The translations under genes were made by a program, and so were the position numbers. 64,000 nucleotides of DNA from Alphaproteobacteria bacterium UBA1303 (lineage in GTDB: Bacteria; Pseudomonadota; Alphaproteobacteria; Micropepsales; Micropepsaceae). Positions 1 through 7,865 of the stretch are shown here, piece by piece; the stretch's first letter is position 1, and the number at the start of each line of letters is the position of its first letter. The notes below the pieces were generated by a model. It was given only the letters and a program-made list of their open reading frames with translations. It had not been told where the DNA came from and ran no database searches. The stretch is from assembly GCA_002307315.1 (NCBI GenBank), contig DBTZ01000021.1:15641-79640 (forward strand), read 5' to 3'.

Positions 1-666
1 GCCGCTGACCGCGCCAAGGAAGCTGGAAACGCCTGAAATCTGGGTCAGGGCGATGAACACGATCACCAGCCCGCCCATCACCAGCATCGACACCTGCACC
101 ACGTCGGTCAGCGCAATGGCCTTGAGCCCGCCGTACAGCGCATAGGCGCCGGTGAACGTCGCCAGGATCAGGATGCTCTGCATCTGGGTCAAGCCGGTCA
201 CCGTCGAGAAGGCGGTGGCGCCCAGCCACAGGATTGAGGTCAGGTTCACGAACACGTAGAGAATCAGCCAGAAGATCGCCATCACGAACTGGATGTTCGG
301 CCCGTACCGGCGCTTGAGGAACTCCGGCATAGTGTAGATTTCGTTCTTGAGGAACACCGGCAGAAAGAGCACGCCGACGATCAGCAGGGTGGCCGCCGCC
401 ATCCATTCGTAGGAGGCGATGCCGAGGCCGATGGCGTAACCAGATCCCGACATGCCGATAATCTGCTCGGCCGAGATATTTGCCGCAATCAGTGATGTAC
501 CGATCGCCCACCACGGCAGCGCGCGGGATGCCAGAAAGTAGTCCTTGCTTGTCTTCTCGTGGCCCTTCTTCTCGCGCGAAACAAGTTGGGCCAGCACGAA
601 TATGAACAGGAAGTAGGCGACGACCACGGCGATATCGATCGTCGTCAGGTGCATACTCGTCGGCAT
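1..666 (-). CDS. Sodium/solute symporter, SGLT-like (3' part outside window)
   Basis: The first 222 codons of a sodium:solute symporter (SSS family) are visible; the rest lies beyond the left edge. The start ATG at 666 follows an AGAGGGA ribosome site. The N-terminus carries a first membrane helix (VVVAYFLFIFVLAQL). A stretch containing NISAEQIIGMSGSGYAIGL and the following YEW is very close to bacterial SGLT-type sodium/galactose symporters, where this helix lines the sugar and sodium sites. At least five hydrophobic segments can be counted. The likely role is sodium-driven sugar uptake across the inner membrane; the exact substrate cannot be told. It is transcribed divergently from rlmJ. 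Confidence 0.85.
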   Translation of the reverse strand, partial: MPTSMHLTTIDIAVVVAYFLFIFVLAQLVSREKKGHEKTSKDYFLASRALPWWAIGTSLIAANISAEQIIGMSGSGYAIGLGIASYEWMAAATLLIVGVLFLPVFLKNEIYTMPEFLKRRYGPNIQFVMAIFWLILYVFVNLTSILWLGATAFSTVTGLTQMQSILILATFTGAYALYGGLKAIALTDVVQVSMLVMGGLVIVFIALTQISGVSSFLGAVSG

Positions 667-860
667 TGGATTCCCTCTTCTGAAGACCCTTGTGGGTTCT
701 GTTCTGGTCGAAAGTTATACTGTGGGGCGTGCGATGCGGCGACAAGGACTTGTCCTTTGGCGCCAACGAAAATCGATAACTGAATTATATTATAATTGTC
801 GCGGCTGTAAAGTCGTAATCCCACTGTTGTCTCGTGTCGGTTTCGCATAAATACGATAGC
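667..860. promoter_or_regulatory. Divergent intergenic region, symporter / rlmJ
   Basis: About 190 bases separate two divergent genes, so both promoters must lie here. The segment 781-800 is markedly AT-rich and contains TATAAT at 791-796, readable as a -10 element. No convincing -35 element is placed 16-18 bases upstream on either strand, so the promoter call is tentative. Confidence 0.3.
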
Positions 861-1670
861 ATGAACTATCGACACGGGTTTCACGCCGGCAATTTTGCCG
901 ATGTCGTAAAGCATTTGGCCTTGGTTGCTGTGCTCGAATATCTCAAGCGCAAGACGGCACCGTTTGCTTATATCGACAGTCACGCAGGATGCGGCGTTTA
1001 TGATTTGTTCGGTAGTGCTGCTGTCCGTACCAAGGAGGCCGAGGGCGGAATTTTGAGGCTGGCTGGCCTGACCTACGGCCCGGCGGTACTCTCCGTCTAT
1101 CTCGAATTGGCGGCGGACGGACATGCCTATCCCGGGTCGCCTTTGATTGCCGCCAAACTCAAGCGGCCCGAGGACCGGTTGGTAGCGATCGAGCGGCACC
1201 CGGAAGAGTTCGCCGCGTTGGGCGCATGTCTGAAACCGTATCGCAAGGCGAGGGCGGTGGAAGCAGACGGCTACGCCCGGCTTGCCGCCATGCCACCGCC
1301 GCCGGAACGGCGCGGCTTGATCCTGATCGATCCGCCCTTCGAAGATGAAAACGAATTCGAAACCTGTGCCTGCGCCTTTGCATCGGCCTTTCGCCGCTTC
1401 GCCACCGGAATCTATTTGCTGTGGTTTCCGGTCAAGGCGGCGGCCGAGGCGGATCGTTTCTGCGGCGAGATTCTGGCGGCAGGCGTTCGCAAGGCGCTGA
1501 GGATAGACGTCACGCTGAAGGCCGTCGTCGAGGGTAAGCTGGATATGGCCGGCCTTGTGGCGGTCAATCCGCCTTACGGCTTAGAGGCCGAGATGCGCGG
1601 GTGCCTCGATGCGGTTTTGCCGCGCCTCGATGCCGCAGCATCCATAAAATGGCTAGCGGGCGGCGAGTGA
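861..1670 (+). CDS. rlmJ: 23S rRNA (adenine(2030)-N(6))-methyltransferase RlmJ
   Basis: 269 residues, close to the E. coli enzyme. It methylates N6 of A2030 in 23S rRNA using S-adenosylmethionine. The N-terminus MNYRHGFHAGNFADVVKH is the family signature, YIDSHAGCGVYD is the SAM-binding motif, and LIDPPFE is the DPPF catalytic motif of N6-adenine methyltransferases. I chose ATG 861 because it matches the conserved N-terminus; an in-frame GTG at 834 would add nine non-conserved residues. This is a housekeeping gene of the chromosomal backbone, followed closely by the HAD gene. Confidence 0.92.
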   Translation: MNYRHGFHAGNFADVVKHLALVAVLEYLKRKTAPFAYIDSHAGCGVYDLFGSAAVRTKEAEGGILRLAGLTYGPAVLSVYLELAADGHAYPGSPLIAAKLKRPEDRLVAIERHPEEFAALGACLKPYRKARAVEADGYARLAAMPPPPERRGLILIDPPFEDENEFETCACAFASAFRRFATGIYLLWFPVKAAAEADRFCGEILAAGVRKALRIDVTLKAVVEGKLDMAGLVAVNPPYGLEAEMRGCLDAVLPRLDAAASIKWLAGGE

Positions 1671-1709
1671 ATTTGATTGTTACGAACGGTGATCGACGGA
1701 GACGGTCTG

Positions 1710-2327
1710 GTGGCAGATAAAATCGAAGGTGCGGTGTTCGATCTCGGCGGTGTGGTGGTCGATTGGAATCCGCGCTACGTCTATCGCGATATTTTTACCG
1801 GCGACGAAGCGAAGGTGGAATATTTTTTGTCGACGGTCTGTCCGATGAGCTGGAACGGCCAACAGGACGCCGGCCAAACCATCGCCGAGGGGACCGAGGA
1901 GCGGGTGGCGCTGTTTCCCGAATGGGAACGGGAAATCCGTGCCTATTATGCGCGCTGGATCGACATGATCCGCGATCCGATCCCCGGCACGACCGGGGTC
2001 ATCGCCGCCCTGAAAGCGAAGGGATTGCCGGTCTGGGCATTGTCGAATTGGAGTGCGGAGACCTTTCCGCTGGTGCGCCACAGCGTTCCGGCGTTCGATC
2101 TGTTCAACAAGATTTTTATTTCCGGCGAATACAAGATGATCAAGCCGGATCACCGTTTTTTCCGTGCCGCTCTCGATGAAATTCGGATGCCGGCGGATAA
2201 ACTCGTCTTCGTCGACGACAACCTGGCCAACGTGGCGGCGGCGGTCGAACTCGGCTTTATTGCGTTGGCCTTTACCGATGCCGCTCGGCTCAAGGCGGAC
2301 CTCGGCACGTTGGGACTGGCCGTGTGA
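1710..2327 (+). CDS. HAD-superfamily hydrolase (YihX-like subclass IA)
   Basis: About 205 residues. The haloacid dehalogenase motifs are in order: nucleophile motif FDLGGVVVDWNPRY near residue 11, ALSNWS as motif II, the lysine of MIKPD as motif III, and VFVDDNLANV as motif IV. The residue two after the nucleophile is Gly rather than Asp, as in YihX-type sugar phosphatases, so a small phosphatase is likely; the substrate is unknown. I prefer GTG 1710 because GGAGA lies just upstream; TTG 1677 and GTG 1689 are also in frame. It probably shares a transcript with rlmJ. Confidence 0.82.
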   Translation: MADKIEGAVFDLGGVVVDWNPRYVYRDIFTGDEAKVEYFLSTVCPMSWNGQQDAGQTIAEGTEERVALFPEWEREIRAYYARWIDMIRDPIPGTTGVIAALKAKGLPVWALSNWSAETFPLVRHSVPAFDLFNKIFISGEYKMIKPDHRFFRAALDEIRMPADKLVFVDDNLANVAAAVELGFIALAFTDAARLKADLGTLGLAV

Positions 2328-2403
2328 TCGGCCGAACGGCTCCGGCGGGACCGGGTTGCCTCTTGCCATTCGGTGCGGGGTTAAGTATTTGACTTAACTT
2401 GAC

Positions 2404-2493
2404 GGACAGGTGGCGGAGTGGTCGATCGCACCGCACTCGAAATGCGGCGTACGGGTAACCGTACCGGGAGTTCGAATCTCCCCCTGTCCGCCA
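2404..2493 (+). tRNA. tRNA-Ser (anticodon CGA)
   Basis: A 90-base tRNA with the CCA end encoded. The acceptor GGACAGG (2404-2410) pairs with CCTGTCC (2483-2489). The anticodon stem CCGCA/TGCGG encloses loop CTCGAAA, giving anticodon CGA. It has the long variable arm typical of class II tRNAs (CGTACGGGTAACCGTACC) and a T arm of GGGAG-TTCGAAT-CTCCC. It lies immediately left of the prophage integrase cassette. Confidence 0.97.
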
Positions 2494-2828
2494 GTCCCCC
2501 CTTGCGAATCCGGAATGTCGCGCGCGGGGCACCGGAATTTCTTTTGGTTTCAAAGGGGTTTGCGGGCAGCGCTTCAACCTCGGAGAAGGCCCAAAGCCGC
2601 CAAAACGGTCTCTGGCGCCGCGTTTTCTCTCTTCACATTAACCTCCGCCGAAAAGACATATCTCAAAAATCGTGTGAAATTTCAGTGCGTTGTTGAGATT
2701 TTCCGACTGAACCTTTCGTGTGCGCATTCGGATAGAGACGGAATGTGAGCCCGAGGTTCGTTATGTGCCCGCAGCGCATTCGAGCGAAGCGGCACGCAAT
2801 CAACCCAAGGAATCTGGCCGTTGACGCC
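2494..2828. other. Gap between tRNA-Ser and the integrase cassette
   Basis: About 335 bases without a convincing gene. It should contain the left prophage junction if the element abuts the tRNA. I see no clear attachment core, strong hairpin or conserved ORF here. Confidence 0.4.
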
Positions 2829-3215
2829 TCAGGCGCCGAACACCGCTTTGTCCTGGTCGGTCCAGGGCAACATGGCCGTGGTGGCGAGCTCCCTGAGGGA
2901 GAGCGCGCATGGTCGCCGATGGGCGACGAGCTGCTCCAGCACGTTGGGCGCAAGATAGGTAAGATGCAGCATGCGGCCGACGAAGCACACGGAGACGTTT
3001 TCGGCGGTAGCGATATCCTGAATGGTTGTGGCCTCGCCGCGCTCAAGCCGGCGCCGCCAGCCCCAGGCGCGGGCAATGGCGCGCAGCACATGTGGTGCGG
3101 CGGTGGGGGCGTCCATCTCCTCGATATGTTCTGGGGGGACGATGCGTGGACGCCCGTTGCGACGTTTGATGGTGAGTGGGATAAAAATGCGGATGGTGCC
3201 GGGCTCCGGAATCAT
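2829..3215 (-). CDS. Small HTH-like protein of the recombinase cassette
   Basis: 128 residues, starting inside the stop codon of the recombinase (four-base overlap), so it is translationally coupled. The first half contains RRNGRPRIVPPEH. The middle (TTIQDIATAENVSVCFVGRMLHLTYLAPNVLEQL) resembles a helix-turn-helix, and the C-terminus is basic and aromatic. Proteins like this recur just downstream of large serine recombinases in alphaproteobacterial elements. Its biochemical role is not known; a recombination directionality or accessory factor is an inference from position only. Confidence 0.65.
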   Translation of the reverse strand: MIPEPGTIRIFIPLTIKRRNGRPRIVPPEHIEEMDAPTAAPHVLRAIARAWGWRRRLERGEATTIQDIATAENVSVCFVGRMLHLTYLAPNVLEQLVAHRRPCALSLRELATTAMLPWTDQDKAVFGA

Positions 3216-4537
3216 TCTGCAGCCTCGTTCACGGAAGTTCGGAGCATTTCACGGACCATGGCCTTAGCGCCGTCCTCTCGCAGATCGACGGCGAGGCCAT
3301 CGGGGCCGACTGTCACGCGGGCAACGAGCAGGCTTGTGATGCGCGCTTGCTCGGCGGGGAAGAGAGATGGCCAGAAATCCTGGAAACGGTCGAGAGCTGT
3401 GACGATGTCCCTCTCGGCAATGTCCGGTGTATCGTTGCGCACGGCGGCCGAAACCTTCGCGACGATCTCGGGCGCACGGATGAGGCGGCGGATTTCGGCG
3501 AGGACGGCAGCTTCCACGGTGTCCGCAGGAAGGCGTAGGTACGGCACATCGGTGGCGATCTCGCGCCCGCGAATGACGTCGGTTGAGACATAGTAGCGAT
3601 AGAGACGTTCGCCCCGTTTCGTGTGATGGGGCGTCATCGCTCGGCCCTCTGCCGTGAAGATGAGCCCTTTGAGCAGCGCCGGCGTGGCGCGGCGTGTCGC
3701 ACCCGCGCGAGTTTTGGCGTGGGTGGCAAGAATTGTCTGCACGCGCTCGAAGGCAACCCGGTCGACGATGGCTTTATGTTCGCCGGGATAGGCCGTTCCT
3801 TTGTGAACCGCTTCGCCCAAATAAACGTGGTTGTTGAGGAGCTTGTAGAGGACGCCTTTGTCAAAGGGCTTACCGCGCTTGGTTAGCCGGCCTTCGGCCT
3901 GCAGCTCGCGTGCGAGCAGTGTGGCAGAGCCGAGCCGGATGAAGCGCTCGAAGATCATGCGCACGGTCGCGGCTTCCGCTTCGTTGATGATGAGTTTGCG
4001 GTCTTTCACGTCGTAGCCTAGCGGGACGACCCCGCCCATCCACATGCCTTTCTTGCGGGAGGCGGCAATCTTGTCGCGAATGCGCTCGGCCGTGACCTCG
4101 CGCTCGAACTGGGCGAAGGATAGCAGGATATTGAGGGTGAGCCGCCCCATCGACGTCGTGGTGTTGAAGGACTGGGTCACGCTGACAAAGGTGACGCTGT
4201 GTCGGTCGAATGTTTCCACCAGCTTGGCAAAATCCATTAGCGAGCGGGAGAGCCGGTCGATTTTGTAGACGACTACGATGTCGACAAGGCCAGCTTCGAT
4301 ATCGGCGATGAGGCGTTTCAGCGCGGGTCGTTCCAGATTGCCGCCGGAAAAACCGCCGTCGTCATAACCGTCGTGCACCAGCACCCAGCCTTCCGGCTTC
4401 TGGCTGGCGATGAAGGCCTCGCAGGCCTCGCGCTGGGCGTCGAGAGAATTGAACTCCTGCTCCAATCCCTCTTCGGTGGATTTGCGTGTATAGACGGCGC
4501 AGCGCTGGCGGCGCGGTATGGTGACAGTTTTGTTCAT
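3212..4537 (-). CDS. Large serine recombinase (prophage integrase)
   Basis: 441 residues. The resolvase/invertase domain (about 11-155) has the nucleophile Ser20 in YTRKS, plus DGYDDGGFSGG, KIDRLSRS and FAQFEREVTAERIRDKI. A recombinase domain follows (about 170-270, GYDVKDRKLIINEAEAATVR), but the zinc-ribbon cysteines common in this family are not obvious. It is the only integrase candidate, so it most likely catalyses integration and excision. ATG 4537 overlaps the DUF2924 stop by four bases, which fixes the start; a longer frame to 4651 lies inside DUF2924. Confidence 0.88.
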   Translation of the reverse strand: MNKTVTIPRRQRCAVYTRKSTEEGLEQEFNSLDAQREACEAFIASQKPEGWVLVHDGYDDGGFSGGNLERPALKRLIADIEAGLVDIVVVYKIDRLSRSLMDFAKLVETFDRHSVTFVSVTQSFNTTTSMGRLTLNILLSFAQFEREVTAERIRDKIAASRKKGMWMGGVVPLGYDVKDRKLIINEAEAATVRMIFERFIRLGSATLLARELQAEGRLTKRGKPFDKGVLYKLLNNHVYLGEAVHKGTAYPGEHKAIVDRVAFERVQTILATHAKTRAGATRRATPALLKGLIFTAEGRAMTPHHTKRGERLYRYYVSTDVIRGREIATDVPYLRLPADTVEAAVLAEIRRLIRAPEIVAKVSAAVRNDTPDIAERDIVTALDRFQDFWPSLFPAEQARITSLLVARVTVGPDGLAVDLREDGAKAMVREMLRTSVNEAAE

Positions 4538-5052
4538 TGCTCGCCATTCCTTCGGGCGCCGGGCATTCCAAAAAATCGCCAGCCGTTCCAGCGGGTACCG
4601 GTGATGGCGCGAGCGATAGCGGAAAGGGATTTGTATTTGCGTCCGTCCCATTCAAAGCCGTCGCGCAGGACGGTGACGGTGTGCACGACGCCATTCCATT
4701 CGCGCAGGAACCTGGTGCCCGCGATCGGCTTGCGCGGATCGGTGATGATCTTTTTGCGAACTTGACGGCCCTCGACTTCATCAGCCATGACGTCGAGCAG
4801 ACGGGTGGTCTCTCGCGAGGGACCACCGTAGGTCAGCTCTTGGACGCGATAGGAGAGCCTGAGCTCCAGAAATGGTCGGCTGTTGTTGGGAGCGTCCGTC
4901 CCGAACAGGCGTTGCCATTCGGTCTTGAGGTCGGCAACGCTCATAGTTTTGATCGCTGAGAGCCGGGTCAGCACCGTCGCGTCGCGGGTTTCGTCATCGC
5001 CGGGGCGTGGCGGCACCGATGCACTCTTGGTCGCTGTTGGACTCCGTCCCAT
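4534..5052 (-). CDS. DUF2924 domain protein
   Basis: 172 residues. Conserved DUF2924 features are visible: LKTEWQRLFGTDAPNNSRPFLELRLSYRVQEL, then a basic segment, then PIAGTRFLREWNGVVHTVTVL and FEWDGRKYKSLSAIARAITGTRWNGWRFFG. The last part looks like a small DNA-binding fold (Ser-Leu-Ser-Ala-Ile-Ala with an NGWRFFG end). It sits between a 65-residue protein and the recombinase and is coupled to the latter by an ATGA overlap. This trio is a common travelling unit in alphaproteobacterial prophages. A role in recombination is inferred from the linkage. Confidence 0.8.
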   Translation of the reverse strand: MGRSPTATKSASVPPRPGDDETRDATVLTRLSAIKTMSVADLKTEWQRLFGTDAPNNSRPFLELRLSYRVQELTYGGPSRETTRLLDVMADEVEGRQVRKKIITDPRKPIAGTRFLREWNGVVHTVTVLRDGFEWDGRKYKSLSAIARAITGTRWNGWRFFGMPGARRNGEQ

Positions 5053-5054
5053 CG

Positions 5055-5252
5055 TCAGACCTTTCTTACGGCGTTGGCGTCGGCATGACGGCTCTGGTGG
5101 GGGGCACAGTCGAGCGAACTCTCTCCTTGCGTGGCAGATAATTGACTGGACTTACGGGCCCACATGCGCATGAGGCCGGCCGCCAGGATCTTGGCGAGTT
5201 CATCGAGTCGTTCGGCGGGATCCATTAGGTCGGGATGGAGGGGGTTGGACAT
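5055..5252 (-). CDS. Small conserved protein heading the recombinase operon
   Basis: 65 residues from the internal ATG (MSNPLHPDLMDPAERLDELAKIL). The frame opens further upstream (to 5309), but this methionine begins the part that looks conserved in such cassettes. The N-terminal half is acidic and helical, the C-terminal half polar and basic. No enzymatic motif is visible. It lies two bases before DUF2924, making it the first gene of a four-gene minus-strand unit ending at 2829. Function unknown. Confidence 0.55.
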   Translation of the reverse strand: MSNPLHPDLMDPAERLDELAKILAAGLMRMWARKSSQLSATQGESSLDCAPHQSRHADANAVRKV

Positions 5253-5555
5253 CGGGATTTGCCATGTGTATGTCGGCCTGCAAGAAACCCCGACATCGAA
5301 CGTTTTCATAGAAAAATCATCAGGTTATCGAAAAACCGCGCAACGGATCGAAGGTGGTCGAAATCGGTTGCCGAATCCGACTTCTCGCGAGGACGGCGAT
5401 AATCAAATCACAACCCTATGGACTCTTCGCCGCAATGAGAACATAATGAGAACATAACCCATTGGCAGGCAAAGACCGAGCAGCTTGCGCTGATTGCGGA
5501 CACCCTTCCGCTTTGCCTGTTTGCGTGATGTGGCAATGACATGGGAGGTGGCGGC
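5253..5555. promoter_or_regulatory. Divergent control region of integrase cassette and XRE-ImmA
   Basis: About 300 bases between divergent operons. It holds a tandem 11-mer AATGAGAACAT (5434-5444 and 5445-5455) that includes a LexA-type box. It also has a 9-base inverted repeat, CAGGCAAAG at 5466-5474 and CTTTGCCTG at 5511-5519, a plausible repressor operator or cruciform. Both operons should start here. Confidence 0.55.
5439..5453. promoter_or_regulatory. LexA (SOS) box, alphaproteobacterial type
   Basis: GAAC at 5439-5442 and GAAC at 5450-5453 are separated by exactly seven bases (ATAATGA). GAAC/GTTC-N7-GAAC/GTTC is the known LexA site of Alphaproteobacteria. It lies about 100 bases before the XRE start and about 190 bases before the integrase operon start. 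SOS control of the prophage switch is inferred. Confidence 0.65.
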
Positions 5556-5876
5556 ATGAGTTTCGGAGAGCTGATCAGGACCCAGCGCAAAATGCGCGGC
5601 TTAACGGCGCGGGTGCTCGCGCGTGAGGCCGGGATCTCGACGGCGTATTTGTCCCGCATCGAGCGCGATCTCGAAAAACCGCCGCGTGATGAGGTGATCC
5701 AGCGGATCGCGGATGCCATCGGTCTATCGGTCGACGCGGTTTTTGCTGCGGCGGTTCGGATGCCGCCAGATTTGCGCGGGCGCGCGCAAGAGATGTTTGC
5801 GGTGTTCCGTGCCCATCGGTCGCGCGAGAACGAATACGCCGCCGGAGAGGACCGTCATGAGACCCATTGTTCTTGA
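5556..5876 (+). CDS. XRE-family transcriptional regulator (phage repressor)
   Basis: 106 residues. A canonical helix-turn-helix occupies about residues 5-60: GELIRTQRKMRGLTARVLAR, then the recognition-helix segment GISTAYLSRIERDLEKPP. ATG 5556 is chosen because GGGAGGTGG precedes it; an in-frame ATG 15 bases upstream lies on that ribosome site. The gene overlaps the ImmA-like protease by 20 bases. Known XRE-ImmA pairs (ImmR/ImmA of ICEBs1 and related phages) use the regulator as repressor and the metalloprotease to cleave it. That arrangement, with the LexA box upstream, suggests this is the lysogeny repressor. Confidence 0.85.
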   Translation: MSFGELIRTQRKMRGLTARVLAREAGISTAYLSRIERDLEKPPRDEVIQRIADAIGLSVDAVFAAAVRMPPDLRGRAQEMFAVFRAHRSRENEYAAGEDRHETHCS

Positions 5877-6591
5877 TTATCCGTACTGGCGTCCTTCGTT
5901 CGAACCGAGGCACCTCAAAAAAGAAGCGATCTGGACGATCGGTGAAACGGCTCGCGAACAGATCTGCGGCCCGTCGCAACGCCCGAAAATTCCGGTCGCT
6001 CATCTGATGGCGCGAACGCGCAAAGTGCGGGTAAACGGCATCGACGTCGATCTTTGCTGGGAAATCGACGGCTCGCTCGAAGATGAGTTCGGTCAGCCCA
6101 CATTGGGGTGTACGAGCCATGACGAGCGCTGGCCGAATGGGGCCGTGATCTGCCTGAACGGTAAGGAGATCGGCGAGAGGGACGACCTCGCCCGGAGCAC
6201 TGCAGCCCACGAACTCGGCCATGGCGTGTTCGAAGTGCCGGCCTGGATTGCCCGCTGCGGAAGACGAGCCACCTCCACGCGGCGCCCCCAAGCGGCAAAG
6301 GCAGGCGAGTCCGACGCCGCCAAGATGGAATGGAGCGAGTGGCGGGCGAACGAGTTCATGGGTGCGTTGATCGCGCCACCGCGTCTACTCCATAGGCACG
6401 CGCATAAGCGGGCGGCGGCCCTGGGCGTCCCCATGACCTCTCGCGGAAATGGCCTTCCGATCGTCAACGGCAGGAAAGCGTCGAGCGATGCGATCGAAGT
6501 GCTGGCAACCGAGCTTGCCGAGATATTCGGCGTCTCGATCGCCTTCATTCAGGTGCGGATGCAGAAGTACCGACTGATCAGCCCATGCTGA
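5857..6591 (+). CDS. ImmA/IrrE-family metallo-endopeptidase
   Basis: 244 residues. The zinc-protease motif HELGH is at residues 118-122, and the ANEFMGALIAPP region downstream supplies the expected acidic third ligand. Family members cleave a cognate XRE repressor, either in phage and ICE induction or in stress responses (IrrE). GGAGAGG precedes ATG 5857, and the gene overlaps the XRE gene, so the two are co-translated. Likely role: derepression of the prophage by proteolysis of the neighbouring repressor. An insertion between the HExxH motif and the EWRANEF helix is basic and variable. Confidence 0.85.
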   Translation: MRPIVLDYPYWRPSFEPRHLKKEAIWTIGETAREQICGPSQRPKIPVAHLMARTRKVRVNGIDVDLCWEIDGSLEDEFGQPTLGCTSHDERWPNGAVICLNGKEIGERDDLARSTAAHELGHGVFEVPAWIARCGRRATSTRRPQAAKAGESDAAKMEWSEWRANEFMGALIAPPRLLHRHAHKRAAALGVPMTSRGNGLPIVNGRKASSDAIEVLATELAEIFGVSIAFIQVRMQKYRLISPC

Positions 6592-6613
6592 GCCAGCAGC
6601 GGGCAACAACACG

Positions 6614-7456
6614 ATGGGTATCAAAATGGGGCTGCCGCCGAAGAGCTATTTTCATCTGACCGAGATTGCCGAGGCGTGGGGCACTTCGATCCAAGATCTT
6701 GCCTGTTACACGATCGATGGTTTGCTTGAGATTGCCGTCATGACGATTGGCGTGCCGGTCGAGACCGGCAGTTTTCTCAGCACCGACCAGGGGATGGTAC
6801 GAATACCGGCTGGCGACAAGGTGCTGCAGGGCCCCTATCCCGTGATCTCGGCCGATTTGTGGACGGTGTTTCGGACCGGTGCCGGCCGGATCAGGCGGTT
6901 CAAGCCGCAGACGCCTGGCGCCTACGTCGTTCTTGCCGAAGGCGTCGAAGCGCTAGCGATCACCGTCGCGGATCTTATCATCACGCGCGAAGAGCGTCAG
7001 CGGTTCGAGGCAGAGCATGGCCTTGCCGTTATGGCACTGGACAAGGCAACGCCAGATCCGGACGCTTGCGCCGCAGCGCCGGACCTTGTTCACCGCGACG
7101 ATTACGCCGAGGTGGTGTTGAATGGCGAGATCTTCCGGCTCGGCCCGCTCCAGGCGGCGGTCGTGCGCCGCTTACATGAGGCCTCACGGACGGCAAATCC
7201 GTGGCGGCCCGGCAAGGAATTGCTGGCCGACTGTAATGCCCAGACGATGCGAATGATTGATCTGTTCAAGACCAAGCCCAACTGGCGCACGCTGATTGCA
7301 TCGGACGGGCGGGGCTATTACCGGCTCAATCTACCGGACCGCCCGGGGGTGCGACATGCGCATCGCGCGTATCGACGCCTCACCTCGCTGTTTCAGCGCA
7401 GGCTTCCGCTTCGGTCTTCCGCGGCCTCGGAGTCGCTTTCAACGGCGGACAGCTAG
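6614..7456 (+). CDS. Conserved prophage protein, HTH-like ends
   Basis: 280 residues, not assigned to a named family. The N-terminus (PKSYFHLTEIAEAWGTSIQDLACYTIDGLLEIAV) reads like a DNA-binding module that recognises a split between site and effector. The C-terminal third (FRLGPLQAAVVRRLHEAS, then NWRTLIASDGRGYYRLNL) looks like a winged helix. A charged linker lies between. It follows the repressor-protease pair in the same direction and precedes the replication operon, so a regulator of early genes is possible. ATG 6614 is the first in-frame start; ATG 6626 is an alternative. Confidence 0.6.
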   Translation: MGIKMGLPPKSYFHLTEIAEAWGTSIQDLACYTIDGLLEIAVMTIGVPVETGSFLSTDQGMVRIPAGDKVLQGPYPVISADLWTVFRTGAGRIRRFKPQTPGAYVVLAEGVEALAITVADLIITREERQRFEAEHGLAVMALDKATPDPDACAAAPDLVHRDDYAEVVLNGEIFRLGPLQAAVVRRLHEASRTANPWRPGKELLADCNAQTMRMIDLFKTKPNWRTLIASDGRGYYRLNLPDRPGVRHAHRAYRRLTSLFQRRLPLRSSAASESLSTADS

Positions 7457-7473
7457 GGATTCCACCTCTAGCG

Positions 7474-7548
7474 GCGGACGTTCCTTCGGAATCGTCCGCA
7501 CGCTCTAATTCTTTGTTTTGGCGCGGCGTTTTGCGCACGCCGCTCTAT
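7474..7548. repeat. Dispersed palindromic repeat, copy A
   Basis: GCGGACG (7474-7480) and CGTCCGC (7493-7499) form a hairpin. CGCTCTAATTCTTTGTTTTG follows, then a second GC-rich hairpin ending in CGCTCTA. The same two-hairpin plan with the GCTCTAA-CTTTGTT core recurs at 27331-27433 and, more diverged, at 23446-23568 and 47254-47346. It resembles palindromic intergenic repeats common in alphaproteobacterial genomes. Confidence 0.5.
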
Positions 7549-7682
7549 CCCATGCCCGTCCCCAACCCATCCCCCAGCATCCCACACTGATCCCGCACCG
7601 CATCCCACTTTAGCTCCCACGGTCAACGCGACGCCGTCGTGCTTTGCTTCGGGTCGAGATTGATCACGACCCGGAGCGGACA

Positions 7683-7865
7683 GTGTTGAAGCTTCTCGAT
7701 CAGAACCAGTTGGCTGAGCGTTGGAAGCTCAGTCACCGCACGCTTGAAGCCTGGCGTTGGCGGCGGCGTGGCCCCGCCTTCCTCAAACTCGGCGGCAAGG
7801 TTGTCTACCGGCTGGAGGACATTGAGGCGTTCGAGGCCTCTCAGAGGCGGGAGTGCACGCCGTGA
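7683..7865 (+). CDS. Helix-turn-helix (excisionase/MerR-like) protein
   Basis: About 60 residues from GTG 7683, which follows GGAG; an upstream TTG at 7644 is in frame but has no ribosome site. It contains the excisionase-type HTH: LLDQNQLAERWKLSHRTLEAWRWRRRGPAFLKLG, then GGKVVYRLEDIEAFE. Such proteins act as excisionases or as small regulators. It heads the replication operon and its stop overlaps the next gene start (GTGA). A role as Xis-like factor for the serine recombinase or as early regulator is possible but unproven. Confidence 0.75.
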   Translation: MLKLLDQNQLAERWKLSHRTLEAWRWRRRGPAFLKLGGKVVYRLEDIEAFEASQRRECTP

